This document shows positions 36,035 through 45,195 of a DNA stretch of 64,000 nt, piece after piece. How positions within the stretch are numbered: position 1 is the stretch's first letter; each line of letters begins with the position of its first letter. Origin of the DNA: Chlorobium sp. (GTDB taxonomy: Bacteria > Bacteroidota > Chlorobiia > Chlorobiales > Chlorobiaceae); assembly GCA_005862285.1 (NCBI GenBank), contig SZXW01000004.1, positions 1 to 64,000 of the forward strand, written 5' to 3'. The notes under the pieces are model-generated. The model worked only from the letters and a program-made list of their open reading frames with translations, was not told the origin of the DNA and did not search any database. A program made the position numbers and the translations under genes.

Positions 36035-36936
36035 GTTATGTACTGATTTTATTTGGGTTAAATGGCTTTCGTGTTACAGGTGAGTTACAAAACCCATAAA
36101 AACAGCTTTTGTAACAAGTGGATTGTGCGGCATAAAATAATCAAATCTTCACTTTTGACGGCAATAAAAAAAGCCGGGAACGTACCCATTATTTCAAGCA
36201 TGTCTTTATGCAATCGAGTATTCCCAGTCATCGCCCACGCTTGCATTGCCTCCATTTCATAGCTGTCATTCCGAAAAAGCAGTCCAGGGCTTGAGGTCGC
36301 TTCTGCATAGGCTTCAGTTCCATGATGCTCGACTGACCGGCAAACCGGCACAGTCCGGCACTTGATGAAACCCGTTAAGTTAATCATACCCTGAGTACCG
36401 GATGGAATCCAGCCATCCAGCCATTTATGCCACCTTGAAGGATAGTCTATCGTAAGTCGTACTTCTTCATTTACGGCAACCTGAAAGTTCCGCTGCTTAA
36501 CACTCAGAAGCGGCAATGGTTGATTGTCATTGGTTCATCCTTTTTTTCCTTGGCCAAATTCGATGGCTTGCATGTCAAGTTTCAGAAAGAATAAATAACC
36601 CTATATTGTCTTTGCCTTTCAATCGCTGTGCCGTTGTACTCTTTACCCCGAAACGGTTGTAAATTTTCTCCGTAGTAGTCAGAATACCCTGATTTGCCAT
36701 AACAGCATCCGAATGTTACTGATTTTCTGAGATTCTATACAGAGAGGTTCTGTTTGATCGGTGCAAATTCATTTGTGCTCTTATGAGTGTTGCACTGTAA
36801 AGCGTGATGTCTGCCATTATTGAGCTGACAGTTGGCACGAAAAAAGTCTTGAGTAAGGTGGAGGCTTTCATTGTTCTTTTTAATAAATTTAATCCGGTTC
36901 ATAGCTCAGTAAAATCATCAGGAAGGAGGTGCAACA
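36035..36936. other. Long intergenic stretch between mtnA and the arginine decarboxylase
   Basis: About 900 bp with no convincing gene. A minus-strand open frame (36085-36516, 143 codons) has an odd composition and no recognisable domain or ribosome site. The rest is AT-rich, with no tRNA and no clear transposase. The last ~100 bp should hold the promoter of the decarboxylase. Confidence 0.5.
36923..36930 (+). promoter_or_regulatory. Strong ribosome binding site before a TTG start
   Basis: AAGGAGGT, a full match to the anti-Shine-Dalgarno core, sits six bases before TTG 36937. It fixes the start of the arginine decarboxylase, which lacks a nearby ATG. Confidence 0.8.
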
Positions 36937-37482
36937 TTGTCATTTATTCCATCAAAAATCTTTTTCACCAAAGGGGTTGGACGGCACAAGGAATATCTTT
37001 CCTCGTTCGAGCTTGCGTTGAGGGATGCTAAAATTGAGGGGTGTAATCTGGTTACCGTTTCCAGTATTTTTCCGCCTCATTGTGAGCGAATCAGCGTTGA
37101 AGAGGGGGTAAAACTTCTCTGTCCCGGACAGATTACTTTTGCGGTCATGGCTCGCAATTCTACCAATGAATATAATCGTCTCATTGCGGCCTCGGTTGGT
37201 GTTGCCATCCCGTCGGATAAGACACAGTATGGTTATCTTTCAGAACATCAGCCTTGCGGGGAATCTGCCGAACAGTCAGGTGAGTATGCAGAGGATCTGG
37301 CGGCAACGATGCTGGCGACAACTCTTGGTATTGAGTTTGATCCAAACAAGGACTGGGATGAACGGGAAGGTATTTACAAGATGAGTCACAAGATTATCAA
37401 TTCCTACAATATCACTCAGACTGCCGAGGGTGAAAACGGACTCTGGACAACAGTAATTTCGTGCGCTATTCTTTTACCTTGA
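36937..37482 (+). CDS. Pyruvoyl-dependent arginine decarboxylase
   Basis: Makes agmatine from arginine with a self-made pyruvoyl group. The 181-residue proenzyme contains the cleavage segment VSSIFPP; by comparison with the Methanocaldococcus enzyme the bond S42-S43 is cut and S43 becomes pyruvoyl. The family's late glutamate is in the [11 protein letters not shown] part. The start is TTG, supported by a perfect ribosome site. It is a possible first step of a polyamine route completed by genes 3-5 kb away. Base composition is more AT-rich than the flanks. Confidence 0.92.
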   Translation: MSFIPSKIFFTKGVGRHKEYLSSFELALRDAKIEGCNLVTVSSIFPPHCERISVEEGVKLLCPGQITFAVMARNSTNEYNRLIAASVGVAIPSDKTQYGYLSEHQPCGESAEQSGEYAEDLAATMLATTLGIEFDPNKDWDEREGIYKMSHKIINSYNITQTAEGENGLWTTVISCAILLP

Positions 37483-37523
37483 TGTGAATGATAATTTTAA
37501 TGCAATGAAACTCCTTTATTCTT

Positions 37524-38192
37524 ATGCCAGATAGACCGGTTCATGTGCACATTCAAGAGCTTTCGCAGGTTCTTGTTGACATTTCTACCCGTGTTGTCGG
37601 GAATTTGTTTGAGGTATTACGTGCGGTTAAATATCAAGATGAAGAGAGTTTGCCGCGTATCAAGCTTGTGGAAAATGAGCTGGATAAGGAGGAGATTGAC
37701 CTTGAGGAAAAATGTATTCAGTTTATAGCTCTACAGCATCCGGTTGCAAAAGACCTGCGCACTATTTTCGCTATCATGATGATTAGTGATGAACTTGAGC
37801 GTATTGGGGAGATTTCGCTTCATATTATGGAAGCAATGATTTCCATAAGTCAAGATCTGCTTGAGTTGTTGGAGTTTAAATCGATGATTATGCTGGCTGG
37901 GGAGATGGTTACAAAGTCGATTGATGCTTTTGTTTTGCAGGATCGTGATATTGCAGACCAGGTTTGTGCTCATGATGATGAGGTTGATACTATTCATCGT
38001 GCGGCATTTAAAAAAGTGACTGCTTTAATGAAAATAGCGGATGCTGATGTTGTCGGACTTACCAATGCGTTAGGCGTTTCGAGGAATATCGAGCGTATGG
38101 CTGACCATGCCGAAAGGATTGCGCAGGAGGTTATTTATCTTGTGACCGGTGAACTTGTCCAGCACAAGGATCCCCATGATGATCTACTCTAA
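37524..38192 (+). CDS. phoU: PhoU-family phosphate signalling protein
   Basis: 222 residues, all helical, with two PhoU repeats containing the expected ExxxD motifs (DELERIGEISLHI and later NIERMADHAERIAQEV). PhoU proteins bind metal clusters and damp Pst/PhoR phosphate signalling. No pst or phoBR genes are nearby, so partners are elsewhere. It starts 41 bp after the decarboxylase and may be co-transcribed with it. Confidence 0.92.
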   Translation: MPDRPVHVHIQELSQVLVDISTRVVGNLFEVLRAVKYQDEESLPRIKLVENELDKEEIDLEEKCIQFIALQHPVAKDLRTIFAIMMISDELERIGEISLHIMEAMISISQDLLELLEFKSMIMLAGEMVTKSIDAFVLQDRDIADQVCAHDDEVDTIHRAAFKKVTALMKIADADVVGLTNALGVSRNIERMADHAERIAQEVIYLVTGELVQHKDPHDDLL

Positions 38193-38276
38193 ATAAAGAA
38201 GCAAGGAACAATGACCGTTAGGAGTAACTGAATTTATATAGTTATTATTCAATGTTAGATAAAAAATAAATTATCT

Positions 38277-38284
38277 GAGGAGGT
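38277..38284 (+). promoter_or_regulatory. Ribosome binding site of the repeat protein
   Basis: GAGGAGGT lies four bases before ATG 38289 and supports that start. Confidence 0.65.
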
Positions 38285-38288
38285 AATA

Positions 38289-39290
38289 ATGACTAACCCA
38301 GTAAAGGCAGTAACCTTTGCCGAAGTTATGGTTGGTGTTGATGGAAAGACTGACATTGATTGTTCCAATAAGGGATTAACATCGCTTGAGGGTTGTCCGG
38401 AGAAAGTGAAAGGAAATTTCAATTGCTCAGGGAACAAACTCACAACCCTTGAAGGGGCACCTAAAAATATTAAAGGGGATTTCAATTGTTCGGGCAATCT
38501 TCTGACAACCCTTGAAGGAGGTCCTGAGGAAGTTAAAGGTGACTATGATTGTTCAAACAATGAACTGAAAACTTTGGACCATTGTCCGGTTTTTGTGATG
38601 GGTGATTTTTCTTGCGCTGGAAACCAGCTGAAAACCCTTCAAGGAGAGATCTCTTCAAGTAAGGGTACCAAGCCCGAAAGGTGTCTGGAGATAGTCGATG
38701 GAGATTTCAATTGTTCAGGAAACGTGCTGACAACACTTGAGGGGTCTCCAAAAATAGTAGGAGGGGATTATGATTGCTCAAACAATCAATTAACTTCTCT
38801 CGAAAATTGCGCTGTTGTTGTTGCCGGAGATTTTTCCTGCAATAGAAACCAAATTATTTCACTCGATGGCGCTCCTCGAAAAGTTGCGGGTAACTTCGAT
38901 TGTTCAAATAACAAACTTAGCACTCTCAAGGGATCTCCTAAAAAGGTTGACGGGGATTATAATTGTTCGGGTAACGAGTTGACCTCGCTCAAAGGTGCTC
39001 CTGAAGAAGTCAAGGCATTTGATTGTTCAAATAATCATCTGACTTCTCTCAAAAGGGCTCCTGAAAAAGTAAAGGGAAATTTTGATTGTTCATTAAACCA
39101 GATGACGTCTCTTAAGGGAATCCCTGAAAAAATAAAAGGAGATTTTAATTGCTCCGGAAATCATCTGACAACCCTTGAGTGCGGGCTGAAGAAAGTTGGA
39201 GGAGATTTTATCTGTGCAAATAATGACGTGCTTCTTACGGAAGAACAAGTTCGATCGGCTTACGAAATCAAAGGAACCTTTAAATCATAA
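38289..39290 (+). CDS. Protein of ~14 leucine-rich-like 21-residue repeats
   Basis: 333 residues made almost wholly of 21-residue units of the pattern DFxCSxNxLTSLEGxPxxVxG. About 14 units are readable from residue 22 to 315. One unit (around 110-145) carries a 12-residue insertion (EISSSKGTKPER), and another lost one residue. This is a leucine-rich-repeat-like solenoid, probably with a Cys ladder. There is no signal peptide or other domain, so it is likely cytoplasmic. Function is unknown; protein binding is the usual role of such solenoids. The preceding region and the gene are AT-rich. Confidence 0.85.
   Translation: MTNPVKAVTFAEVMVGVDGKTDIDCSNKGLTSLEGCPEKVKGNFNCSGNKLTTLEGAPKNIKGDFNCSGNLLTTLEGGPEEVKGDYDCSNNELKTLDHCPVFVMGDFSCAGNQLKTLQGEISSSKGTKPERCLEIVDGDFNCSGNVLTTLEGSPKIVGGDYDCSNNQLTSLENCAVVVAGDFSCNRNQIISLDGAPRKVAGNFDCSNNKLSTLKGSPKKVDGDYNCSGNELTSLKGAPEEVKAFDCSNNHLTSLKRAPEKVKGNFDCSLNQMTSLKGIPEKIKGDFNCSGNHLTTLECGLKKVGGDFICANNDVLLTEEQVRSAYEIKGTFKS
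38352..39235 (+). repeat. Tandem ~63-bp coding repeat array
   Basis: The DNA under the repeat protein shows a 63-bp period marked by repeated GATTNNAATTGTTC-like and CTTGAGGG-like words. Copies are diverged at DNA level, so the array is not a recent duplication. Confidence 0.7.
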
Positions 39291-39302
39291 CACTTCTATT
39301 AT

Positions 39303-39362
39303 CTTCACCTGTATAACTCATCTTGCTTTTTCTCCTCTTTAAGCAGAGTTTTATAGGTGAAG
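39303..39362. terminator. Hairpin between convergent genes
   Basis: A 15-bp imperfect stem (39303-39317 with 39348-39362, two weak pairs) encloses a second small stem. It sits between the repeat protein and the arsenate-reductase-like gene, and could serve both. Confidence 0.4.
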
Positions 39363-39400
39363 GTTTAATGACAATTCATAGCTGACTCAATGATAATGAT

Positions 39401-39856
39401 TCATGATGCAACGGGAAGTTCAACATTCTCGTTTAGCCATGATTTTATTTTTTGCTTCAGGTCGTCCCGCACCTCCCGAAAAAAAGCAAGTTGCTCTTCT
39501 GTTGAACCACACATCTCCCTTGGGTCGGTTACCGGCCAATAATAACGTTTTTGAAAAGGTGTTCCGGGCCAGACCCTCGGACAGGTCGCTTGTGCCTTGT
39601 CGCATAAAATCATCAGGTCATGAATCATTGTTTTACCGAGGTAGGTATCAACCGCTTTTGGTTTCTGTGTGCTGATATCAATTCCAATTTCACTCATAAC
39701 CTTAATAGCAAATGGGTTGACTTCATTTTCAGGCTCAAGTCCTGCACTCATTGACTCGAAACGGTCACCTGCCATATGACGAAGTAATCCTTCGGCCATC
39801 TGGCTCCGGACCGAGTTGTCATTACAGAGGAAGAGTACATTTTGTTTTTTATGCAT
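39401..39856 (-). CDS. arsC: Arsenate reductase-like low-molecular-weight phosphatase
   Basis: 151 residues from ATG 39856, with a GGGAGG ribosome site. The P-loop LCNDNSVRSQMAEG (CX5R) and the pair LCDKAQATCP near residue 80-90 match thioredoxin-coupled arsenate reductases (pI258 type), where three cysteines relay. A plain protein tyrosine phosphatase is less likely because of NSxRSQ. No arsR or arsenite pump is adjacent. Confidence 0.85.
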   Translation of the reverse strand: MHKKQNVLFLCNDNSVRSQMAEGLLRHMAGDRFESMSAGLEPENEVNPFAIKVMSEIGIDISTQKPKAVDTYLGKTMIHDLMILCDKAQATCPRVWPGTPFQKRYYWPVTDPREMCGSTEEQLAFFREVRDDLKQKIKSWLNENVELPVAS

Positions 39857-40066
39857 GATGCCTCCCAAAAAATGTTTTAACTATCGAATATTAATATCTT
39901 AGAACATTTTAAAGCCCTTGTTGGTTCAATCTGATCACAGCGGAGACCACTTGCTTTATCAACGGGGGTTGGAGAATTGTGGCAGAAATTCAAGGCAGAG
40001 CAATAACGGTGTATTTGAAGCTTAATTGCATTATTTCGCAATCCAAAGGCTTCCATCCTGGATTTC

Positions 40067-40099
40067 TCAGGCGGGTCTGATAATATCTGCCCCGCCTGA
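40067..40099 (-). terminator. Hairpin after the ornithine-decarboxylase-like gene
   Basis: A perfect 9-bp GC-rich stem (40067-40075 with 40091-40099) lies 10 bp past the stop. The T-run is poor. Confidence 0.35.
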
Positions 40100-40109
40100 A
40101 GGACAAAAG

Positions 40110-41249
40110 CTACTTATTTATATGCAAAACCTTTGCGGGTGGAAAACCATTAAAGTGAGTCGATGACGCATGACTGTATGCTCCAATATTATCACTGTAG
40201 AGTAAATCCCCTATCGAAAGGTCCTGGGGTAATAGATTAGCTAAAGTGATCGTGTCCAGAGCATCACAGGTAGGGCCATAAACCGCGCAAATTTTCTCAT
40301 TGCCTTCTTTGAAGGATTTTAAAGGATATTGGCAATGATCAAATATAATCCCTGAAAATGTATGATAAACCCCGTCATTCACGTAATAACATTTTTTCCC
40401 GTCACGATAAGCTGTACCAATGATCTCAACCACGACCCAGGCGGCAGTTGCCACTAAAAATCTTCCGGGTTCGGCTATGATTTCAATGTCGGGCGGAAAT
40501 AGTCTGTCAAATTCGGAATTGAGCATTTTTGCAAGCTCGGCAAAAGGTTTAACATTTTTGTCATAAGGAGCGGGAAAACCGCCGCCAATATCAAGAATTT
40601 TTACCTCACTATGCCCTCTGTTCCACGATTCTTTGAAAATATTGGCAGCCAGATTGAGAGCTTGAATATAATTTTGGAAATTTGTGCATTGACTGCCGAC
40701 ATGGAAACTTAAACCTTCAACCACCAGTCCGCTCTTAAAAGCTTTTTCTATAAGATCAACAGCTTCTCCGGGATCTGCACCGAATTTGGACGAAAGCTCA
40801 ACCATAGCCCCGGTATTAGGAACTTTTATTCGTAAAATAAGACCGGCGTTCGGTGCATAGGTTGCTATTTTCGATATTTCATCTTCATTGTCAAAGGTGA
40901 CCAGCGGTTTATAATGGTCCAGTTCCTTTAAGGTAGGTATTGGCTTTATCGGATTCGCATAGATGATCTTATCCCAGATAAAATCCTGACGCTGTTCGGG
41001 TGTCAGGGATTTAATATTTTCATAAACATTAAGAAACTCAGGCATTGAGGCCACATCAAAGCTTGCTCCTGCGTCATAGAACGTTTTAATTATTTCAGGA
41101 GCTGAGTTTGCTTTGACAGCATAATAGGCCTGAACCCTTGGAAGATGCAGCTTGAAATCCCGGTAATTGGCACGCAAAACGTTGTGGTCGACAACAAACA
41201 AAGGTGTGCCATGCTCCAAAGCCAATTGTTTTAAATATTGCGCTGCCAT
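40110..41249 (-). CDS. PLP-dependent ornithine/lysine decarboxylase-like enzyme (fold type III)
   Basis: 379 residues from ATG 41249. The alanine-racemase-like barrel binds PLP through Lys in AYYAVKAN. Further marks are HVGSQC, DIGGGFPAP, EPGRF and the C-terminal YGPTCDALDT, the catalytic Cys loop of ornithine decarboxylases. It should give putrescine. Diaminopimelate or carboxynorspermidine decarboxylases are the main alternatives but fit the Cys loop less well. The gene follows homospermidine synthase by 16 bp, so putrescine is probably made for it. Confidence 0.88.
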   Translation of the reverse strand: MAAQYLKQLALEHGTPLFVVDHNVLRANYRDFKLHLPRVQAYYAVKANSAPEIIKTFYDAGASFDVASMPEFLNVYENIKSLTPEQRQDFIWDKIIYANPIKPIPTLKELDHYKPLVTFDNEDEISKIATYAPNAGLILRIKVPNTGAMVELSSKFGADPGEAVDLIEKAFKSGLVVEGLSFHVGSQCTNFQNYIQALNLAANIFKESWNRGHSEVKILDIGGGFPAPYDKNVKPFAELAKMLNSEFDRLFPPDIEIIAEPGRFLVATAAWVVVEIIGTAYRDGKKCYYVNDGVYHTFSGIIFDHCQYPLKSFKEGNEKICAVYGPTCDALDTITLANLLPQDLSIGDLLYSDNIGAYSHASSTHFNGFPPAKVLHINK

Positions 41250-41265
41250 TAGGGGGTATCCTTTA

Positions 41266-42723
41266 TTAATTGTTTTCGGTAATAAGGAAGTTCTTGAACT
41301 GCCAGGGATCAGTTTCATCAATATCCGGAGTGTTAAACCCGGCAAAGTAGTTGGAATGAGTTGTTAACGGTGTCCAGCCGGAAGCTTTTGATATGAAGTT
41401 GCCAAGATAGGGTTTGGCAATTCCGAGAATATATTCATGATCGATATTATCCGGTACAACAACACCCCTGTCAGGATTTTCTATCATCCACATACAGGCA
41501 GCGACCACTGATATTGCCACCTGCATAGTGGTGGCGTTCTGATGAGGTACAAGTGCTCTGGATTGCTCTATGCTCAGGTCAGAGCCTGTCCACCAGGAAT
41601 TAAAACAATGACCCATCAGTAAAGCACCAAGAATATCCGAACCCTGGGTGATCTCATCATTCATAATCCTGAAAGCGGGCTGAATGTTGTAATCATAGCC
41701 ACGCAGTTCCTGAAGGGAAATAATGGCGGCATCGCTCGGACAATAGGCGTAATGTACTGTCGGACGGTACACGGCTTGCCCATCTTTATATACTGACAGA
41801 TAGTCGGAAATTGTAAAAGCTTCGCCATGTCTGACTACCATACCATTTATATTATAATCAGGTACCCAGGAGCGCACCCAGGTATTGATACCCATTCTGG
41901 CAAGGCAAATCTGGTTTTGCGGTCCTTCCTGATGGGTATAGGCAAGTTTTGGAAGTTCTTTTTCATGCGTTCCCCAACCCATTTCAGCAGTGGTCATGCC
42001 TTCTTCTCTGAATCCTTCGACACTCCAGGTATTTACAAACTCGTCAACCTGTTTTGGAACATCAGAGATTTGGGTGTCCCTTTCAGAGCAGTGAATCACT
42101 TTCACGCCAAGCTCCATAGCCAGTTCATTGAAAATCCTTTTTTGAGATAACTCGTTGATAATTTCGGCTTGAGCTTTGCTTACCTTGTTCTCGGCAATTA
42201 CTTCATTGGCAATATCAAGCAACCCTTGTTTGGTAAAATGCGATATCAATCCAGGATTGGCACCATGCTCCAGTACAGCGGTTACACCTTTATCTTGCCA
42301 TTGTGAAGTCATGCGGCGGATGTTCATATGCCGCCAATAAAGTGTTCTTTTCGTGGGATGCTGGTTGACAGCCCCTTCATATGGGTCCCACACTTCTACT
42401 GAGGTGTTGATATAGAGGACACCATGATCATGACACCATTGGAGAATCTCGCAACAATCGATATTCCAGGCCAAATCTATGATCAAGTCGCCCTCCGAAA
42501 CATGAGCAGCGAGGGTTTGCGTTAGATTATCCGGTGTGATTTTATGATTAACAAATGTAACGCCCAATGTGGTCCACGGAGATACTTTTTCGCGAATATC
42601 CTCGAAATCCATAATAGTGACATGAGTATAATCGACGTTGATGTGTTTGAAAAGAATAGGAACTGTACATTGAGAGACAGATCCGAATCCAATAATGAGT
42701 ATTTTATTGTCAAAATTAATCAC
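41266..42723 (-). CDS. hss: Homospermidine synthase
   Basis: NAD-dependent enzyme that joins two putrescine molecules into sym-homospermidine. 485 residues from GTG 42723; a TTG at 42783 would add a lysine-rich stretch encoded by poly-A. The Rossmann start KILIIGFGSVSQCT binds NAD, and WDPYEGAV and EHGANPGLISHF are typical of bacterial homospermidine synthases, related to saccharopine dehydrogenase. It is followed by the ornithine-decarboxylase-like gene, which makes its substrate. Confidence 0.9.
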   Translation of the reverse strand: MINFDNKILIIGFGSVSQCTVPILFKHINVDYTHVTIMDFEDIREKVSPWTTLGVTFVNHKITPDNLTQTLAAHVSEGDLIIDLAWNIDCCEILQWCHDHGVLYINTSVEVWDPYEGAVNQHPTKRTLYWRHMNIRRMTSQWQDKGVTAVLEHGANPGLISHFTKQGLLDIANEVIAENKVSKAQAEIINELSQKRIFNELAMELGVKVIHCSERDTQISDVPKQVDEFVNTWSVEGFREEGMTTAEMGWGTHEKELPKLAYTHQEGPQNQICLARMGINTWVRSWVPDYNINGMVVRHGEAFTISDYLSVYKDGQAVYRPTVHYAYCPSDAAIISLQELRGYDYNIQPAFRIMNDEITQGSDILGALLMGHCFNSWWTGSDLSIEQSRALVPHQNATTMQVAISVVAACMWMIENPDRGVVVPDNIDHEYILGIAKPYLGNFISKASGWTPLTTHSNYFAGFNTPDIDETDPWQFKNFLITENN

Positions 42724-42983
42724 GTTTTTTTTACTTTTTTTGTTTTTTGTAATCTTACAATTCAAGTCTTTAACAGCCTTCAATAATTCGACAAAATACT
42801 CTCTAAAAATTCAGAAGCAAAATAAAGCATTATCAATCTTTCACTAACTGAATAAGCTTTTCTTAGGGACAGCCTGGATGGCAGCCCTGCAGATTATGCC
42901 ATATGATCTGAGCTTCGAACACTTTTTTACATTGCTTCTTGCAGACAGAATGAAGAGCGTTTACTGTACGTAGTTTTCCTGAC

Positions 42984-43172
42984 AACCTGTTCGTTCTTGC
43001 CGGATTAAACAGGAGCTTTTCTCTCATGCTTGTCTCTGAAAGACATCCTGAAGAGTTTATCATGACGGTGATCGATGGTGCACCTTCGCATCGAGCAGAG
43101 CATTTACAGGTTCCGCTTTTCATCCGAACAGTACTGAATGACCTTTTCAGTCTGACGAACCTTTTCTTGTGA
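42984..43172 (+). pseudogene. Remnant of an IS630-type transposase
   Basis: About 60 codons include SERHPEEFIMTVIDGAPSHR followed by AEHLQVP, which matches the part of IS630-family DDE transposases around the second catalytic Asp (consensus ...DxAxxHxS..L.xP). The expected LPPYSPELNP and catalytic Glu that follow are missing; the frame ends soon. No ends or target duplication were found. Decay is clear, the family call is moderate. Confidence 0.55.
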
Positions 43173-43430
43173 GGCTGCAAGGGCATTTCGTTATTCCTTG
43201 CGGATTTTTGGATTGACCTGTAATCAGTTTTTTTAACGAAAAATTTGCAAAATCTTTGTGGTAGGTATCAACGTAACATACAGCCTCGCCGGTAGCTAAT
43301 TTTCCTGGTATTTACGCCCGTAGCTTTACCTGTTTGATACATTCCCTTTGCTTGGAGCACAAAAAAGTTACACAAAAGAAATAGGACGTATTTAAGAAAA
43401 GCTGTAATGTGTTGTCTATAGTGATTAATA

Positions 43431-43486
43431 GACGCCATAAGCAAGAAAAGGAATCTGATGAATATCCTATACTATTTTATGGCGTC
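43431..43486 (-). repeat. Inverted repeat past the purine phosphorylase gene
   Basis: GACGCCATAA (43431-43440) is repeated inverted at 43477-43486 with a 36-nt spacer. It may be a long-loop terminator or a protein site. Confidence 0.3.
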
Positions 43487-43508
43487 AATCATGATCTGTT
43501 TCAGGAAA

Positions 43509-44330
43509 TTAAAGGTTTTCGACTACTGACTTGAAGATAGCGGTCATCTTGGGCTCGGCATGGTTCGAAACCTCGATGATCTCCTCGATGCTGACCGGCT
43601 GGAGCGAATCCGGGAAGCATTCGTCAGTGATGATGGACATGCCGAACACTTCCGTTCCCTGATGCACCGCGGCGATAACTTCCGGCACGGTGGACATGCC
43701 CACGACATCGGCGCCGAGGATTCTCAACATGCGGTATTCTGCACGGGTTTCGAGGCACGGACCTGAAAGCGCGATATAGACGCCTTTCTGTAACTTGATC
43801 TTGAGTTCCAGCGCAACCTTTTCGGCAATGGCGAGAATGCGGGGTGAATAGGGAGCGCACATATCCGGGAAGCGGGATCCGATCTCGGGATCGTTCGGGC
43901 CGATCAGCGGATTGCCTCCAAGCATGTTGATATGATCGTCGATCAGCATGATATCACCTTTCCTGAACGAGGGGTTGAGCCCGCCGCATGCATTGGTTAT
44001 GCCGAGGGTCCTGACGCCGAGGTGTTTCATGACCCGCACCGGAAAAACAATCTGCTGCATGGAATAACCTTCGTAAAAATGGAAACGTCCCTGCATGGCT
44101 ACCACTTTTTTACCGGCAAGGGTGCCGAAAATCAGCTTTCCATGGTGTGTTTCAACAGTGGAGATCGGGAAATTCGGAATGTCGCTGTAGTCAAGAGAAA
44201 GGGTGATGTCGATTTCTTTGGCAAGTGCGCCGAGGCCTGTGCCAAGAACGATACCGACCGGATATTCGTCCTGTGTTTTCTTTCTTATGTAATCTACGGC
44301 TTCCTGGATTTTTGCCCGCTGTGAGATCAT
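43509..44330 (-). CDS. punA: Purine nucleoside phosphorylase
   Basis: Splits inosine and guanosine to base and ribose-1-phosphate in purine salvage. 273 residues, trimeric PNP class: GIVLGTGLGAL (phosphate loop), VETHHGKLIFG, ITNACGGLNPSF and VVGMSTVPEVIAAVH are clear. Methylthioadenosine phosphorylase is related, but the VVGMSTVPE and TNACGG forms fit PNP. It has a ~165-bp upstream region of its own. Confidence 0.92.
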   Translation of the reverse strand: MISQRAKIQEAVDYIRKKTQDEYPVGIVLGTGLGALAKEIDITLSLDYSDIPNFPISTVETHHGKLIFGTLAGKKVVAMQGRFHFYEGYSMQQIVFPVRVMKHLGVRTLGITNACGGLNPSFRKGDIMLIDDHINMLGGNPLIGPNDPEIGSRFPDMCAPYSPRILAIAEKVALELKIKLQKGVYIALSGPCLETRAEYRMLRILGADVVGMSTVPEVIAAVHQGTEVFGMSIITDECFPDSLQPVSIEEIIEVSNHAEPKMTAIFKSVVENL

Positions 44331-44375
44331 GGTAGGAGTATTTATGAGTTAACGACAAGGATAGAAAAATTCTGA

Positions 44376-44421
44376 CAGGCTTCCGGAGTTGCCTTTATGA
44401 AAATCTTCAAGCCGGAGCCTG
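44376..44421 (-). terminator. Possible terminator after yggS
   Basis: Stem CAGGCTCCGG / CCGGAAGCCTG with one bulge (44376-44386 with 44412-44421), then a T-rich run on the minus strand. Confidence 0.35.
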
Positions 44422-44494
44422 AAAAAAGTGATTTTTAATATAAACTCTTGTTCTGTCAGATAAAAATGAAAGGAAGAAGCGCGGACAAGTAATA

Positions 44495-45184
44495 TCACCG
44501 CCAGCCGAAAATGGCGGTTCCCACCCTGATCATGGTGGCGCCCTCTTCGATAGCTTCTGTAAAGTCACCGCTCATTCCCATGGAAAGCTCTGAAAGTTTC
44601 AGCGGATCAGGAGCGAGTTTTCTCAGTTCGTCAAGGAGGATCCTGAGTGAGCGGAATTCTCTTTTCGCTTCTGCAATGTCCGGGGAGGCGATGGTCATCA
44701 GGCCGCGAAGCGTGATATTCGGAAGGCTGAAAAGGGCCGCTGACAAAGGCAGCACTTCAGCGGGCGGCATCCCGTATTTGGATGCTTCGCCTGATGTATT
44801 GACTTCAAGGAGGTATTCCACATGAAGATTGCGTTTTACCGCCTGTCGGGAAAGTTCTTCCGCCGTTGAAAATCTGTCGATGCCGTGAATAAGCGCGACC
44901 CTGTCAATGATCATCCGGATTTTATTGGACTGCAGATGACCGACGAAATGCCATTTCAGGGGGATGTTTTCAAGTACCGGATCTTCCGATTTCTGGACGA
45001 ACTCCTGGACGTAGCTTTCCCCGAATTCAACCTGTCCCGCATCGAACGCTTCCCTGACGAGAGCCGCCGGTTTGGTTTTTGAAACGGCGATCAGGCTGAC
45101 TCCCGCAGGGTCTCTTCCAGCTTTCAGACAAGCGGCATCAATCTGTTCATGGATTGCCTGCAGGTTCGATGCAATACTTTCCAT
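44495..45184 (-). CDS. yggS: PLP homeostasis protein YggS/PROSC family
   Basis: Binds pyridoxal phosphate and keeps free PLP and amino-acid pools balanced; no enzyme activity is known. 229 residues, single alanine-racemase-like barrel. PLP lysine is in LIAVSKTKPA, and HFVGHLQSNKIR and the late LSMGMSGDFTEAIEEGATMIRVG are the family signature. It lies 11 bp after the cyclophilin gene in the same operon. Confidence 0.95.
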   Translation of the reverse strand: MESIASNLQAIHEQIDAACLKAGRDPAGVSLIAVSKTKPAALVREAFDAGQVEFGESYVQEFVQKSEDPVLENIPLKWHFVGHLQSNKIRMIIDRVALIHGIDRFSTAEELSRQAVKRNLHVEYLLEVNTSGEASKYGMPPAEVLPLSAALFSLPNITLRGLMTIASPDIAEAKREFRSLRILLDELRKLAPDPLKLSELSMGMSGDFTEAIEEGATMIRVGTAIFGWR

Positions 45185-45195
45185 GCCAGTGTTGT

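Larger units (their letters stand above)
42784..43508. other. Gene-poor interval with a transposase relic
   Basis: About 725 bp. A decayed transposase fragment occupies 42984-43172. A minus-strand open frame (42863-43186) overlaps it and lacks recognisable content. The remainder is AT-rich with one inverted repeat (43431-43486); no other gene is seen. Confidence 0.5.

Noticed and set aside
36085-36516. Minus-strand frame of 143 codons in the mtnA-decarboxylase gap
   Set aside because: Odd composition, no recognisable domain and no ribosome site; I could not support it as a gene.
42863-43186. Minus-strand frame of 107 codons
   Set aside because: It overlaps a transposase relic on the plus strand and has no recognisable content.
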